A DNA stretch of 64,000 nucleotides from Straminergon stramineum (Eukaryota; Streptophyta; Bryopsida; Hypnales; Calliergonaceae). Below the pieces are notes generated by a model, which was not told the origin of the DNA, ran no database searches, and saw only the letters and a list, made by a program, of their open reading frames with translations. The stretch lies in NCBI GenBank assembly GCA_963920665.1, contig OY987265.1, positions 10,607,001-10,671,000 of the forward strand, in the 5' to 3' direction. The position numbers and the translations under genes were made by a program. Positions 13,712 to 30,928 of this stretch are shown here, piece after piece (within the stretch, counting starts at the first letter, position 1; the number at the start of each line of letters is the position of its first letter).

Positions 13712-16112
13712 TAGTTGGTTGAAATTCAAAAGGATCATTTTTATTTTTTATGGTTGAAATTCACATCAAGAGCAAGGAGCTTGAAGTTGCTAACATACAC
13801 TACATGGTCATTCATGGATTAAGCATCTTCTTATGTAGAAAGTCAACACCACCACATAAAGGAGATTTTCAAAACCACCTTCTTGCAAAAGTGCTCAAAT
13901 AAGTCCACTAAAAAAATTGGATGAAATAATATTTTTTTTCTTTCCCCTAAAAGATGCTAAATGTCATCCAAAAGCCATTTTTTGGCCTCAAAGGTGTTCT
14001 AGGGTTAATCCTTCAACGACAAATAGTGGACTAGCATGCACCCTAAAGGGGGAATAAAAAAATCTCCTTGAAGTGGAGTATGGGGCTTGCTCCTTACCCA
14101 AGGTTTGTAAATCATGGGCATAAAAAATTAATCAGTAAACAATGCTTTGACTTTGCAACCTAAAAGCATACTTGGAAAGCCTTATTTACTATTGAAGTGG
14201 ATCTGGTTGGTTGAAACATTCCAAAAAATCCCTAAAGCCATGTTTTTGTCAAAGATTCACTTGAAATCAAGCCCCTTTGCTTCTCTTGTCTTTTGTGGGT
14301 TAAGCTATCCATTCTATTTCAATCATACATTTAAACCCAAAGTATCAATTATATCTTTAACCCCTAAAGGACCAACATGCTTTTTTTGGCTACATAGAGA
14401 TTTTGAGTAGGTAATTGTGCAAGTAGATTTCTATATTTTTTGGCCCAAGTTTTAATAGAAGGCAGGAATGAGGGATATCCTTCATATGCACTAAATTTCA
14501 TGACATTTGGAAATATGAGTAAAAAGTTATGGCCTAATATGTTACATTTTTTTAATAAATGAGCAGTCTGGGCAGATTGGAAAAAATCACTTTTTTCAGT
14601 AACAAAAATTTGAAATTGTTTTTCTAGAGTTATGTATACGTAGAAAGCTTTGAATCATTCCATTTTGATCAATGAGTCAAAAGTTATGAGGGATTTTTGT
14701 TTGCAGACAGTTATGAATTTTCTACTCTAAAATAAACTTTAAAGTCCTTTATCTTACTCAATTTCCAATATTTATGGAAAAAAAATAAAATCATAGGATG
14801 TAGATTGTTTATTACAACATTGCAACCATTGGGATTAGCATTTTTCAATTCCATAACTAAATCTTAACAATTTAGTATTTCAAATCATTCTCTACTACTA
14901 TCTACTTACTATTTTTTTCCTATATGTTGTACAATTCCAAATGATTTGAAATTTTTCAAGCATGTGAAAAACTTGTCTAGGAAAAATAATCCAAAGAATC
15001 ACCACCAATTTGGACATTTTTTCATAAAAAAGTGAGCTTGTGAAGTGTACCTGCCCAATTTTTTGCACAACCAAAAAAATGATTTCAATGAATTTGAATG
15101 CTTATCTCTTGCAATCCATGTAGTGGAAATTTCTGAAATTTTTACCACAAGTTCTCAAGTCAGCATACTACAAGATCCTATAGGTATATGTGTCAAAAAA
15201 AGTTTTAGTCCAAAAATTTGGTACTTGTTCTAAAAATGGCAGATTTGGAGCATTTTTGGTGAAAACATAGTCATGGAACTTTAGGGGTTAAACCTTGACT
15301 ATCTACCCTTGTACATGGACATACAATTGCTTTCAATTGAGTGGATTAAGTAAGGTAGCTTACTCTTAAAGCAACTATTTAAACCTACCTATCTCATCAT
15401 TGATAGTAATAGATATTTCAAACATTTGAAACATCACTTATTCATAGATAGGTGTCACATTTAGAACATGATCACTTTTAGAGCAAACTTCCTTAACCTA
15501 AAAACCAGAAATGGCCTTCTTCAAGTGCATTGTACATTCTTTAGTGATTTTCTAATTGTAGTATTTTCTATCACCAAGATAGGTATACTTAAAACCAACA
15601 ACCTGAAAAAACTGACACTATGTACAAGAATCCTGCATTTAGGAGTTCATCAAATGCACAAGTATACACCGTGTCGGTATTGGGCAGGGACCCTCGTATC
15701 CTATCGTCTTGATTTGGGTATACTTACCGTAATTCCATTTCACATTGATGGTTCTTCATTTTCAGTGGTTGACAAGGGCCAATTCCTAGAGGTTGAAAAA
15801 TAGGATGAAGTTGGGTTTTAGGCTAGCAACCTCGTCACATTCTTAGATTGGAATCTAAATTTGTTTTGAACAAAATGTTGAGCTCATCTCAAAGATACCA
15901 AAAGCTACAAGTAGAAGACAAGCCAGTCGCTAAGCACCATGCCAGCTCAGAGCAGCAAACATCAGACTATTTGAATTGTGTCTTGATTACCACCGACAAT
16001 GGAGAAGGTTGAGTTCTCATTACCGCTAAAGAATGTTATGTCAGATACACTAGAAAGAGTTAGAATTGCACAGAAGAATTAAAACTCCAGAAACAGAGCA
16101 ACAGGGTCGTCG
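13712..16112. other. A/T-rich decayed repeats and 3' flank of STR6-like gene
   Basis: This is mostly CpG-poor repeat DNA. The part at 14450-14930 belongs to a dispersed family also present at the right end of the window. A short segment near 15650-15810 has CpG and an open frame of about 45 codons, but nothing in it is recognised. The last ~150 bp before 16113 are probably the 3' UTR of the minus-strand gene. Confidence 0.55.
14450..14930 (+). repeat. dispersed degenerate repeat, copy 1
   Basis: This stretch can be lined up with 63540-63990. Shared landmarks in the same order are 'gactcatt.aattt.gat.a.tga', 'aaagttatg', 'taggatgtagattgtttatt', 'acaa...t', 'ttgggattag' and 'tttcaat'. Divergence is high, and many differences are C/T or G/A changes. 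It is probably part of an old retroelement; no frame survives. Confidence 0.5.
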
Positions 16113-20663
<4,551 letters not shown>

Positions 20664-20671
<8 letters not shown>

Positions 20672-20810
20672 GGCGATGAGTGCAGAGCTAAATTAAAGCG
20701 ATGAAGACCAGGCTGCAGTTGATGCGAGATCGCCGTCACGCTGGGGCATGGCGATGGGCGAGATTGAGAGAGCTAAATTCAAATCGATGGAGACCAGGCT
20801 GCAATTGATA
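20664..20810. repeat. tandem duplication at the STR6-like start codon
   Basis: Two units about 79 bp apart begin near 20664 and 20742. Both carry ggcatggcgatg, then gagctaaatt, then cgatg.agaccaggctgca.ttgat. The first unit contains the real start codon (reverse strand); the second carries a duplicate ATG upstream, which opens the small frame at 20749-20693. Similarity is high enough for a fairly recent event. Confidence 0.75.
20693..20749 (-). CDS. upstream ORF of the STR6-like gene (18 codons)
   Basis: ATG at 20749 opens MPQRDGDLASTAAWSSSL and stops at 20693, 21 nt before the main ATG at 20671. The frame exists because the start region is duplicated: its first residues mirror the first residues of the main protein. 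If the leader begins upstream of 20749, this uORF could lower translation of the main frame. Whether it is transcribed cannot be told from sequence. Confidence 0.35.
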   Translation of the reverse strand: MPQRDGDLASTAAWSSSL

Positions 20811-20822
20811 AAGGGAAGCGCT

Positions 20823-21183
20823 ATCTCGCACTCTGCGCGGTCCAGAGAATGCTTGCGGTAGGAAAAGCTCACTACCCACTGAGAAACCATCTCATTAGGG
20901 TTCCTCTGAATTTTCTCTCCATTCATAATCGGCGTAACACAGTCAGGCATGCTTCATCATCTCACGAGCGCCACAATTCTCTTAAGCCCACTCACAATCC
21001 TCCTTTCAGTAACCTCAATTCGCACTCTGCGTTGTCCAGAGAATGCGTCTGGCGGGCAAAGCTTAACCTTTGAGAGACCATCTCATTAGCGTTTCTCTGG
21101 ATTTTCTCGCAATCCATAATCGGAGTAGCACAGTCAAAAATGCTCCACCATCCCGCGAGCACCACTATTTACTTAAGCTCGCT
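20823..21183 (+). repeat. two ~170-bp repeats in the divergent promoter
   Basis: Copies begin near 20823 and 21015 (period about 192 bp). Both run: cgcactctgcg..gtccagagaatgc, then gag.gaccatctcattag, then tttctctg.attttctc, then ataatcgg.gtarcacagtca, then gctcatcatc..gcgagc, then ttaagc. They are about 80% alike. Whatever regulatory sites they contain are therefore present twice between the two genes. Confidence 0.8.
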
Positions 21184-21655
21184 TCACTATTCTCAATTCA
21201 CGCGGTCTGTAAGCTCACATTCTGCCTGGTCGTGGTAGTGTAGTCGCCGGTTAGCTGCCTTCTCGAATTAGGGTGAGATCAATGGATGCGGTCGCCATAC
21301 GCGCTCACATGTGCGGTGTCAAGCTGCAATCTAGTAAGAGCCTCCCTGCATAAGCCCAAACTCACATAGTGTGTCTGTAATGTACAGCATGCATACATTC
21401 TAGGTTGAACGTGACGTTTCTGCACAGAATGGACCTCCGTCTTCATTTCCTTCAGAGAATGGGGCTTCCTGGCTGTCTCCACTCGGAGCGAGCTCGTTTG
21501 AGTAGAAATTTAGGGTTGGAGGTCGATCAGTGTGCATGTTGATTCTCTCGATGCAATTGCAGGTGGGTTTGGAATAGGGCGTTTGCATCGTTATGGACTT
21601 CAAGAAGTAGTAAAAAAGCCAGCTGCACGTGAAAAAGAATAAAAGCTGGATATCC

Positions 21656-24600
21656 ATGGGGAAGCTCCCTACACGAGCTCCATCGAGGTTGTCAGGGTTA
21701 CTGGTGCTGGCCATGATGTTCTCCGCTACTTACTACGCTGGAATTTCCTCGCACGGTACTACTCTCTTCTCAAATTATAGACGAAATTGCTATCTTCTGC
21801 ACTATCAAACGCATCCAATGTAGACGGGGAATTAAATTAAGCGATTCTTTTTAGGAGTGGATTTCACAGTTAGTGACTGATTTGACATTGACGCATTTGC
21901 AGGCGGAGGATGGTGGAAGAAACGTACACAATTGGATGCAGATCGCAAAACTCTGGAAGATTTTCAGCTGCAGTTTGTTCAATGTGTTGTAAGTGATATT
22001 GCGAATTTACATCATTGAGTGCTACAAGACCGAAGTAAGGGTTAAATACCTTTGTCTGCAGTAGGAATGAAGGCAGAAACTAAGCTGTCCCTACATTCTT
22101 GCGAAATTACAAGTCCGAATCTTCAGGTGGGCATCGTGCTAATGCACGTTTGTTGTCAGTGCTATCAGGATGCCAAGCGGGCATGCAGAACCCTCAATAA
22201 CATTCTTTATCATGCTTGAAAAGGTCCTGTGTTTGACGCAATGGTTTCCTGCACTAATGCAGTGCTATAGTGGATTTGCAAGTTTTCCTTGGTGGACATC
22301 CATCAAGAGAGAGATATTGACATGATTTACTGTTGAAATTAATTGCTCCGTGTGCATCAGATTTCAAAAGGCCGTTTGTATTGGTAATAAGTGTGTATAC
22401 GTTCTACTCAATAAGATATACGTGTTGCGCAGAGGGACAAAGGGATTGGCATAGATGTCCGTCCTGTTAATGAGTGCCAGGTGAAACTGGTCTTTACCGA
22501 CGCGTCGGCAGCAATTTGGGTAAGGCTAGGCCACTTTTATTTCTTCACAACATACTGAGCTTTCCTGATTTTTGGCAGTCATTCCACAACACGCTTTGAG
22601 CGGATGCCCATTTTCATAATTCGTTTCTGTGCAGAGAGACATCAAGACTGGAGAACTAGAAGGCCTTGTCTACACATTCGATCTCTGTAGTATGATCACC
22701 GTGTGGGAACAGGTACAAATGCAGCATGTTACATCTTCACTGAGCTCTATCTTGGGCTTTGAAAAGTCTCTGATAGAATCTTTCCCCTTTCCCATGGAAG
22801 GTCCGGAACAGCACAACAATCCTGACAAAGGAGTACATTGACGGATTGTCAAACGGTTGGCGAGACTACGCTTGGAAGCGGATCAACAAAGGCCACAGGT
22901 CAACTCAATTCTTATTCTCTCATTCTCAGTGTTCTTCTCGGTTTCCAAAACTGAGGTAGGGACGCTCAAAATCGCCACACTGTGCATGGTTCCTATAATT
23001 AGTATGGACAAGTTTGATTTTCTCTTGTTAGGAAATGAAAGATTGAGGATTCTGGCACACCAAAGAGTGTTATTTGAATGTTATGAAAGTTCGAAATGTC
23101 ATTGGCAGATGACTTAAAACGGACACTGAATAGATATTTAGGTGATTTACATCCTCTTAATTAATTTTCTCTTATTGTCCTAAGCTTTTAGAGTGTTGAT
23201 TTTGGGTATTCCTACATTATGATTACCTGTCCGCATGATAAGCATGTCATGAAGGTTCTGCTACGTGCAGCAAGATGTGTTCCAACACTACCGTGTGCAA
23301 GGAGAAGTTGGCATTGGTACTTCCACGTTCTCCTCCCTTTGTCCCTCGCCAATATGTTCGGTGTGCGGTAGTAGGGAACTCTGGTGACGTGCTTCAGGAT
23401 CTCTTTGGAGCTGAGATTGATGAGTACGACGCAGTCATTCGAATGAACGGGGCCCCTGTCAAGGTTCAGAAGATTCCTTTCCTTATCCAATTTCACTACA
23501 CTGCTTTGTTCTAATGGTGTGCGTGACACTAATTTACGAAAGTCCCACTATTTTGAATTAGTGCAGTTTGAAATACTCCTGTATTATACCAATTTCCACA
23601 AAAAAAGAATTTTATGGTGACACTAATATTCTAGGTGACTCTAGTTTCCCCTCCTCACTAGTAGGACAAATTAGTGTACACTTTTCCAAAAATAACTGTT
23701 GTTTACACTGAAATTTACATCCTGTTTACGCTTTGGTGTAATTTGCATTTTAGTATACTTTTTTGTTTGTAACAAATGTTTTACTCGTACGACTGCAGTC
23801 CCTTTTGAAATTTGACTCATGTTTTCTGAACTTACGGTGCCCTTGTTTTTCCCAGAACTACACTCATTATGTGGGAGAGAAGACCACATTCCGCATTCTC
23901 AATCGTGGATCTGCTAAAGCTCTTGACAAAGTTGCATCAATGGCGAGTAAGAGCCCCAAAGAGATGAGTCTTCTTTACTATTGCACTCAGTCTTAATTTT
24001 TCCAATGGCATAATTATTTACTAATCCAATAATGGTTTCTGCATGGAGCAGCTTCTGCAAAGGAGGTTCTAATCGTGAAGACGACTGTTCACGACATCAT
24101 GAATCGAATGATACAGGTAAGGGAGAAGGACTGGTTTGAACCGTCTTCGGGACATTCACTCTTCAATTGCACAGTTTCTATTTACCTCGTTCCCAGTATA
24201 CCTGTCATTTTGTGAACACATTCATTTAAGAGGAGTCCAATTGGCTTCTAAGGCAGTGCAATTAAAGAAGGTTGAGTGTACTTGGCAAGCTTCAGAGTCA
24301 ATAGGGTACGCAAGAGCTTCTAAAAACTGCTTCTGTCAATGACAAGGGTCAATTAATCTATAATTGTTACACTATAGGAGGTCCCAATTCGGAATCCAGT
24401 CTACCTCATGGTTGGCATTCCACTGGGATTATCAGCAAAAGGGACAGGAGTCAAGGCCATACAGTTTGCACTCTCGGTCTGCCAGCAGGTGGACATTTAC
24501 GGATTCACTGTCGACCCTGGTTATCTTGAGTGGTATGATTCAGTCTCCTTATTATTGGTACTAAAAACCTGCCCATTTTTAATGACATATGGTTTTAGGG

Positions 24601-25263
24601 AGATTTATAGAGTTATGGATGAAAGAGTCTAATCTGTTGACGTCAAATTTTATTCCCAATGCATGAATTTCTCATGAACTTTCAGAGTAGAAGGTCGTAG
24701 ACCACTGTACTTGATATTAGAAAACCCCAATTCTATTACAAGATCAATGACCATAGTCTATATTGGCCAAGCCATGCTTATACCTCTTGCCTAAACGCCA
24801 ACCAAGTGTAGGTCAGTCTCTACTGGTATCATAAGAATGAGACCGGTTTTCAACAGAAAGGAGACAGAAATGGGTCCCTAATAGTTTCAGTATTCTCTAC
24901 ACTGACATCCTGTTCCATGTTCATGTGTAAATTGTGTAGGACCAGATACTTCTCAGAGTCGAGGATCGGACATGCTCCACTCCAAGGAAGGGCTTACTAC
25001 CAGACTATGGAGTGTCTCGGGGTAATATAGCACTACAGACCTTATAATAAATGTCAGAGAAAATCAATTGTAGAAGCCACTGCTAAATAAATCTCCTTGA
25101 GTTGCTAGTTTACTGGAATCTATCTCACAAGCCTTGATGTTGGTGTCTACAGCTCATAAGGATTCATTCACCACAACGAAGAGCTAGCACAAGCTTGCAA
25201 CCTGTGGAAATAAGCAGCAGGGTTCGGGAGGCCGCAGCACATCTGGCCACGCCAATCCATTGA
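21656..25263 (+). CDS. GT29 sialyltransferase-like protein (MGP2/SIA2 type)
   Basis: Eleven exons: 21656-21755, 21903-21988, 22433-22519, 22635-22712, 22801-22898, 23271-23463, 23856-23946, 24052-24116, 24378-24532, 24940-25021, 25153-25263; all in phase, 381 aa. ATG 21656 is the first after in-frame stops. Residues 12-30 form one hydrophobic signal anchor, so a type II Golgi protein is expected. Sialylmotif L is at about 181-215 ([19 protein letters not shown]); motif S is in exon 9 ([23 protein letters not shown]); [12 protein letters not shown] follows at 328-339. The Arabidopsis relative At1g08660 (MGP2/SIA2) is needed for pollen tube growth. Plants lack sialic acid, so the donor is probably another sugar acid such as Kdo in pectin; that is inference. 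Intron 6 begins with the weak donor GTTCAG. Confidence 0.92.
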
Positions 25264-25976
25264 GACAAACAACTCCAAATTCACGAATTCAGAAACATTC
25301 CATTCCAATCTTTTCAAAGTTCCTTTCTAGGTAATTGGCATTGCGACCTCAACCACAGACCTAGAAAGCAACGCTGAAACTCAAACCAGGAAAAGACCTT
25401 CAGAATGCCAGTGAAAAACGAAAAGAATCAAATAAATGAACTGACCAGAATGTAATGTACAAGGCCTGGCAAGCCTGAATGAGATAGCTGGTCACTAAAA
25501 AAGCTAATACTCATATAAAAATCATAGCTATACCCTGCTGCATAAAAATTTCGTCCTCAATATTGATAATACGAGCAAAGACGTCATAGAGGCAGGCTTG
25601 TTCCTCGTCAGCCTCGCTCGCATTAGAGTTCCCGTGGTGGTATGGCTTCTAAAGGAGTGCGATATAGAAGCGCAGTCTACCCATTCTGCTTGCTGATGGG
25701 CAAATGTGAAAATCTAAGAAAGCTCCCCAACTGTTGATCTCTCTTTCATTTGAAAGAACCTACACCTTACAATCCTTCACCAATACCTTCCCGACTAAAA
25801 CAAGACCTTGGTCATACTGAAAATGAGCACACCAGCAGCTGGGGTGGTGATTCCAGCGTCGTTTACACGAAATCGCACCTGCAGGACTACTGGCGCAAAG
25901 ATTACCTATGCTTAAAAGGCCTTTGAAGGACGAAAAACTTGGCCAAATGCGGCCACCATGTATCCAAAACGCTTCT
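25264..25976. other. convergent 3' flanks (GT29 and DUF936 genes)
   Basis: The two genes meet tail-to-tail here. The sequence has mixed composition with CpG present and should hold both 3' UTRs, possibly overlapping. No frame of interest is seen. Confidence 0.6.
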
Positions 25977-28900
25977 TCAGTTCACAAGCTGAGGTTTCGA
26001 GTAAATCGTGATGGACGAGACGTTGCCCAGAGCAGCAGCCGCGGACTCCACATGCTGCAGCAGAAAGTCATAAATCTTCCGTTTTAAACGCGCCTTGGTC
26101 TCCACCAGATTCGAGTCGAGGCTGTCGCCCACCTGATCCAACCAGTCGTTGACACGCTTCAGCTGCGACAACATGGTGGCAATGTGGCTATTCTCCTGCT
26201 GGCTCATGACTTTGGCGCCGTGCAACATGTGATCCTCCCGCTCATGATCCCCCCCGGACGTCGTGGCCACATGAAAGCCCACGTCGAGAGCGGATTCCAT
26301 GAAGTTGAGGAACCAGCGTTGGGATTCACTCTCCACTTGCTTCGCAAGCTCGGCGGTTTCGGCCACACCCTTGCCACGCACCCAGGCTGGGGGAGGAGGG
26401 GTGGCTGCTGTGGGCACTGGCGGCATAGGCTTTGCGTCAATGAAGGGTTGCGCTTCTGGCGACACTTTGCTGCTCGATTTGGAACACTTCCCAAGACCAA
26501 TTCGACTGATGGTGTTGCTACGTCGGGAGGTGGAGAGGACAGTGACCTAGACAAATGCCAAAAATATCAGATCAGCAACATGACATTAGCACCTCCTACT
26601 CTTGCAGATTGCGCACTACCATGTAATCCTAGCGAGACCAACAAACCCAAGGATACTACTCACCTTATAGTCTTGCAGCTTGTGCTCTAGTAGTACAAAG
26701 AAATCACAGGATATGTAGGAAGACCTCTATATTTATCACTCTTTTAGGGGTAAATATACTTAGATCTCGACTAAAAAGTCCCACTAGCAACCAACCAGAA
26801 CAGAGCAGCCGGAGCTTAACTGGAGATTGGGGCAGACACTCCGTCGCGGGCCGCTTCTCATTGGTGATGTAGGTGACTGCGGACAACGCCGTCCTTGTCT
26901 GCGGCGACGACGGCGTGGACAGAGTCGACTGCGTGGCGACCGACGGTGACGAGCTTCTGCCGCGAGACACCGTCGAGGGCCCATCCTGATCCAGGATGAC
27001 CTGCAATTGCTGGTTCGCTATTCTCTTCGAAGCGGAACTTCGCAGTGCTCCACCAGCAGACCCCGATTGTTTACTCTGGATCGAAAACGCCGCCAGATCC
27101 GACGTGAGCGCCGCGTTCACCCAGCTCGCCGCGCTCCGCGACTTCTCCATCACCACCTGCGCCTTCTCTTTCGTCTCGTCGCCCTCGGAGTCTGTGGGAG
27201 CCGCACTCGCAGTAGTCTCGGGAGTGTTTCGAGCGGTGGAGAGAGCATCGGACACTGCAACTGCATTCTTCAGGGATTGGTGCAGGCTCAGGAAGTACTC
27301 CACGGAAGGTTGGGGATGGTCAGTCCGCGCCACCGCGCACAGCTCGGCAAACATGCTGCAAATAGGGAGAGACGGAGCCATGAGTCATTGGAATTTATCC
27401 CCGTGAATTCAGCTCTCATTCCAACGTTTCATGCAACTCGGAAAAACAAAAAACTACTCCCTCCGTCGTGATTCAAGTGTCCGCAGTATTGTTGAAGACT
27501 CTTTATACCAATTTCATGGATCATATTGCGAAAAACATAATTCAGAAAGCTTCCAAATTTATATTCTTAGAACAGTAAAGACCGTTACATGTGATCATTG
27601 CAACCTAAATAAAATTGGACACAAGAAAGACTCCATATGACCTCCTCAAAACATCCTTAAAAAACATGAGGTCCAATGTGGAAACTTAATTCGGGACGGA
27701 GGGAGTATATTCCTGAGTACGATTCCAGATCAAAAAATGACCCACAAAACTCAATTTGCACCTGACAAATTTGATGGAATTTTAAGTGGGTCCATTCGGG
27801 ACTTTCTACTGTCCAATTCTGGTCAACTTTGACCCTACACAAAGAGTGATTCTTCAATAATTCCGGAAATATTAATTTGATTCCAATCTGAATTACAACT
27901 TTCACAATATGATTGAGTGAATTGGCCGTGCTACAACCATGAATCCTTGATGATTTAGAAGTTCACACTCATGGACTTGCCTGAGACTTCGGAGAACGCT
28001 CTCGGCTGCGGACGCTTCTTGGAGAGCTTCCACAGCGGCTAAAGTTGCAGCTTCCCGGGACTGCATGGCTTCCTGCAGAGCCAGAGAATTCACAAAATTA
28101 GCGTCGTTTTTGCTTTGGGTCCGACGGCGATGAGACTATTTCTGAGGACAACATCACGCAATCTTGGCACTCACCATGCCAAATGTGGCCAAGTGGCCCG
28201 GAAGAGCCTCCCAGGAATTGCCGCTGGTAAGTGTGGAAGTGACTTCGACGTCATTGGCATGGACGCTCGAAATGGAGTGCGTGGGCGACACGGATCCCAC
28301 GCCGGAGCAGTTGCTGTCCGCTCGGCTGTTGGATCGCCCGTTTGTATTCACATGTGGTGACGACGGCCCGCGGTCCAGCGACGTGGCGTTCCCGTTCCCG
28401 TCCACGTTGAGCTTTCGTGATCCTGAGACCTACAGCAGCAAAGTTCCACGTATTGGATTCAAATCTCAAACAATACTCAAACAATACCTGAGCCATAATG
28501 AACTAGCACATATAGTAAATGAGCCAATTAGACGAAACCTGTCCCCACACGCCACCATGTGTTACAATCCCTATTTGTGCATAAATTTACAACACACACA
28601 ATTGCATATCGTAAAAGGAAAGGAACTTCATTCGAATTTCACAGTATTGTGTATTGTGAAGGAATGAACTTCAGTTCGAGGCGTAAAAAACTAATGCACC
28701 CTTACTGGAATGAAGGTCGTAACTTTGAAGTGAGAATTTCAAGATCCTTTTCAAAAAACTGTCATCTTGAGTACCTCTGCGTTCCGTGAACTCAACTCTA
28801 AAGTGAAGTTACGTCGATTCAACATGATTTTCAGTATTACCTTGGAGACAATGTGGGTTCACATTGTGGGTTCCACGTGTTCAGCAAAGTACAGTGCCCT

Positions 28901-30928
28901 CTAAACTGGAGAAGCACAGTTTTTGAATGCCCCGAACTTCGTTCAACTCGTTGAAATATCAGATGAGAAACCCCGTAATATCAAACCAACGTGGAAACTC
29001 ATCTATTTACTGGTTCACTACTGTTTCAGGGTTTCAATTAGGATTTTAGAGCACAATTATGGGCTTTGAGATTCAAACTTAGCAGTGAGATCTTTTGCGA
29101 GCACAGTCCAAGCATGCCTTACCGACGACCAGAGCGTGGCCTTCACGTCGGGCTTCGCAGACACAGCCTTCCCCTGTGGCCGGTCCTTTCCATTGCACTT
29201 GGACCCCTCCCAGCTCTTCCTCAAGCTCTTCGCCGCCACATTCACAGCCTCATGCCCTTTCACAGTGGCACTCCCCATGGACCTCCTCTTGGCCGCGTCC
29301 ACCACTCCATTGGCTACTCGTCCCGTGCTAACGGACCGCTTGGTGAGCGGCGACGTCTGCTTGGCCCGCGAGGTCGCCGTGGTGGTGTCCCGGTAAGGAA
29401 TGACACGATCCTCCGGACACGCCACCACGCTCCGCGTGAACAGCGACGCGGGGGATCTCCGATCCGTGAAGAGCGAGCTCATGATGGACTGGGACCTCGT
29501 CGGAGAGGTCGACGTCTTGCTCACGTCCTTCTCCGAAGCTTCGATATACGCTTTGGGCTTCTCCGTGCGGACTTTGTGGCGAGAGATCGAGCGCGGCTCT
29601 TCCTGGGGGGGATTGGAGCGCTCGGAATGGGAGGAGGGCTTGAAGGAGGAGTTGCGAACCATCGCCCCGCGCGCCAGACGCTCCGTGAGTTGCGCACCGA
29701 AGTCGTCGGAGGAGATTTCGATGGTTTTCTCCACGGTGACCTCGACGTCGTGGAACCGGTGGGAGTTGTGGGAGGGAGAACGGCTCATGACGACGTGACC
29801 ATTTGTGGAATGGGAGCGCTCCGCGTTCTTCCCGGCGATGCTCTCTGCGGAGGAGGGATCGAATCTGGAACACAACAACAGCGCAGCTTACGTCAATCTC
29901 AATCTCGATTACAATCCCAAAATTCGCAGCTACGGTTTGCCGCAGCCGCAAAAGCATGGTCGCACGCGTGAAACGCACGAAAAAATTCAAGTGATTTGGA
30001 GCATTTTCCGAATTTGGCAAAGTGGCAATTCACAAATGTTATATGGATGGAGTACCACTTCTCAAAAACAGGCAAATACATAAGAGATTCCTTGCATCAT
30101 TGAGCCAAGGTTCGAATTCGAAAGCATATACCTTACGCAATGAAAAGCAAAAAGAATGCTGCCAGGATTAAGGAAGTTTGAGGTTTCTACACCAAATTCA
30201 CACTAAGAAAGCTTCAAGTGATTTGGAGCATTTTCCCGTAAGAGGCAATGTGGCGACACAGAAAGTTTACATGGATGGATTAGCACTTCACCCAGTCAGG
30301 CAAATCCATGTGAGCTTCCTTGCATAATCGCGCAAAGGTTTGGATTCAAAAGTATGCCTTGGACACTGACAAGCAAAACGTATGATGACAGGATTATTAA
30401 GGAGGTCTGCGGTTTCTCCATCAAATTGAGGTCAGGAAAGCTCACGATTCATACGCACCTGCTGGACGCATTGCGCGAGAAGCTGTCGATGGTGTCGGAG
30501 GTTCGCAAGTCCGGTTGGAAAAGATCTGGCAGTTGAGACGTGTCGGATGACGATGTGGGCACCACCGTCGCCACCACATCCTCCGGATTACCCACGCACT
30601 GGTGGCGTCCCGGCAGCGGCCGCACGCCGCGCAGCAGCGGCACCGGGGAGGCGGCTTCCAGTCGGTCCACGTGAATGAACTGCCCCAGTTGCAGCTTGTC
30701 GCTCAGGATCAGATCGTCGTGCTCCTCGCCCAAAGACACATAAGTCGCGTGCGAGGAATCCGACACTTTGATGTAGAATCCTTGGTTGGGCCAGAGCTCA
30801 CTCCCTGCGAGCGCGGGTACGATCGAAATCACTTGCAGCAGAGCCGACCGGTGCTCGCCCGTCACCTTCACGTCAGAGTTGATGTGCTGCAGGAGCTTCA
30901 GCAAAACCCCAGGTGTCAGTGTCGCCAT
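25977..30928 (-). CDS. DUF936 family protein
   Basis: Six minus-strand exons: 30928-30459, 29864-29123, 28429-28175, 28072-27981, 27355-26821, 26546-25977; 887 aa with all phases matching. The start [17 protein letters not shown] and the next ~110 residues ([52 protein letters not shown]) are the DUF936 signature. A Ser/Arg-rich linker follows, with SLRKSWEG at 370-377. Then comes a helical segment in exons 4-5 ([24 protein letters not shown]), and the conserved C-terminus WVRGKGV...[15 protein letters not shown] to [13 protein letters not shown]. The family is plant-specific and its function is poorly known. Intron 4 (27980-27356) has a GC donor (AG|GCAAGT), intron 4 also holds a MITE, and intron 1 holds a tandem duplication. 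The second exon has dense antisense frames, which are composition artefacts. Confidence 0.93.
27457..27705. mobile_element. Stowaway-like MITE (249 bp) in DUF936 intron 4
   Basis: The ends ctccctccgtcgtgattcaa and ttaattcgggacggagggag are inverted copies with a few differences, and TA flanks both sides. This is the standard Stowaway terminus and target. The interior is A/T-rich with no frame. The better preserved TIRs suggest it is younger than the 81-bp element at 5988. It is transcribed as part of the intron. Confidence 0.85.
29988..30441. repeat. 227-bp tandem duplication in DUF936 intron 1
   Basis: Units start at 29988 and 30215, both with caagtgatttggagcatttt. Further matching landmarks are atggatgga.ta.cacttc, caggcaaat, ccttgca, ggttcgaattcgaaag versus ggtttggattcaaaag, and ggtttct.ca.caaatt. 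The units are clearly diverged (about 70-75% alike). The second ends about 17 nt from the exon 1 donor. No function is evident. Confidence 0.7.

Larger units (their letters stand above)
20672..21655. promoter_or_regulatory. shared head-to-head promoter, STR6-like and GT29 genes
   Basis: About 985 bp separate the divergent start codons. The region is CpG-containing and includes two kinds of local duplication, listed separately. No other gene is seen. A divergent promoter is inferred from gene orientation only; no TATA box is convincingly placed. Confidence 0.6.

Noticed and set aside
15468..15803. Plus-strand frame of 111 codons
   Set aside because: Part is A/T-rich repeat; only the last ~45 codons look less random, and nothing is recognised. 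Not enough to call a gene.
29066..29971. Frame of about 300 codons on the plus strand
   Set aside because: Antisense to DUF936 exon 2, which has conserved family motifs and correct splice phases on the minus strand; the plus frame is an Arg/Gly-rich shadow.
30095..30125. tRNA B-box-like sequence (ggttcgaattc)
   Set aside because: No A box, acceptor stem or cloverleaf surrounds it, and the same spot in the second tandem unit has lost the motif.
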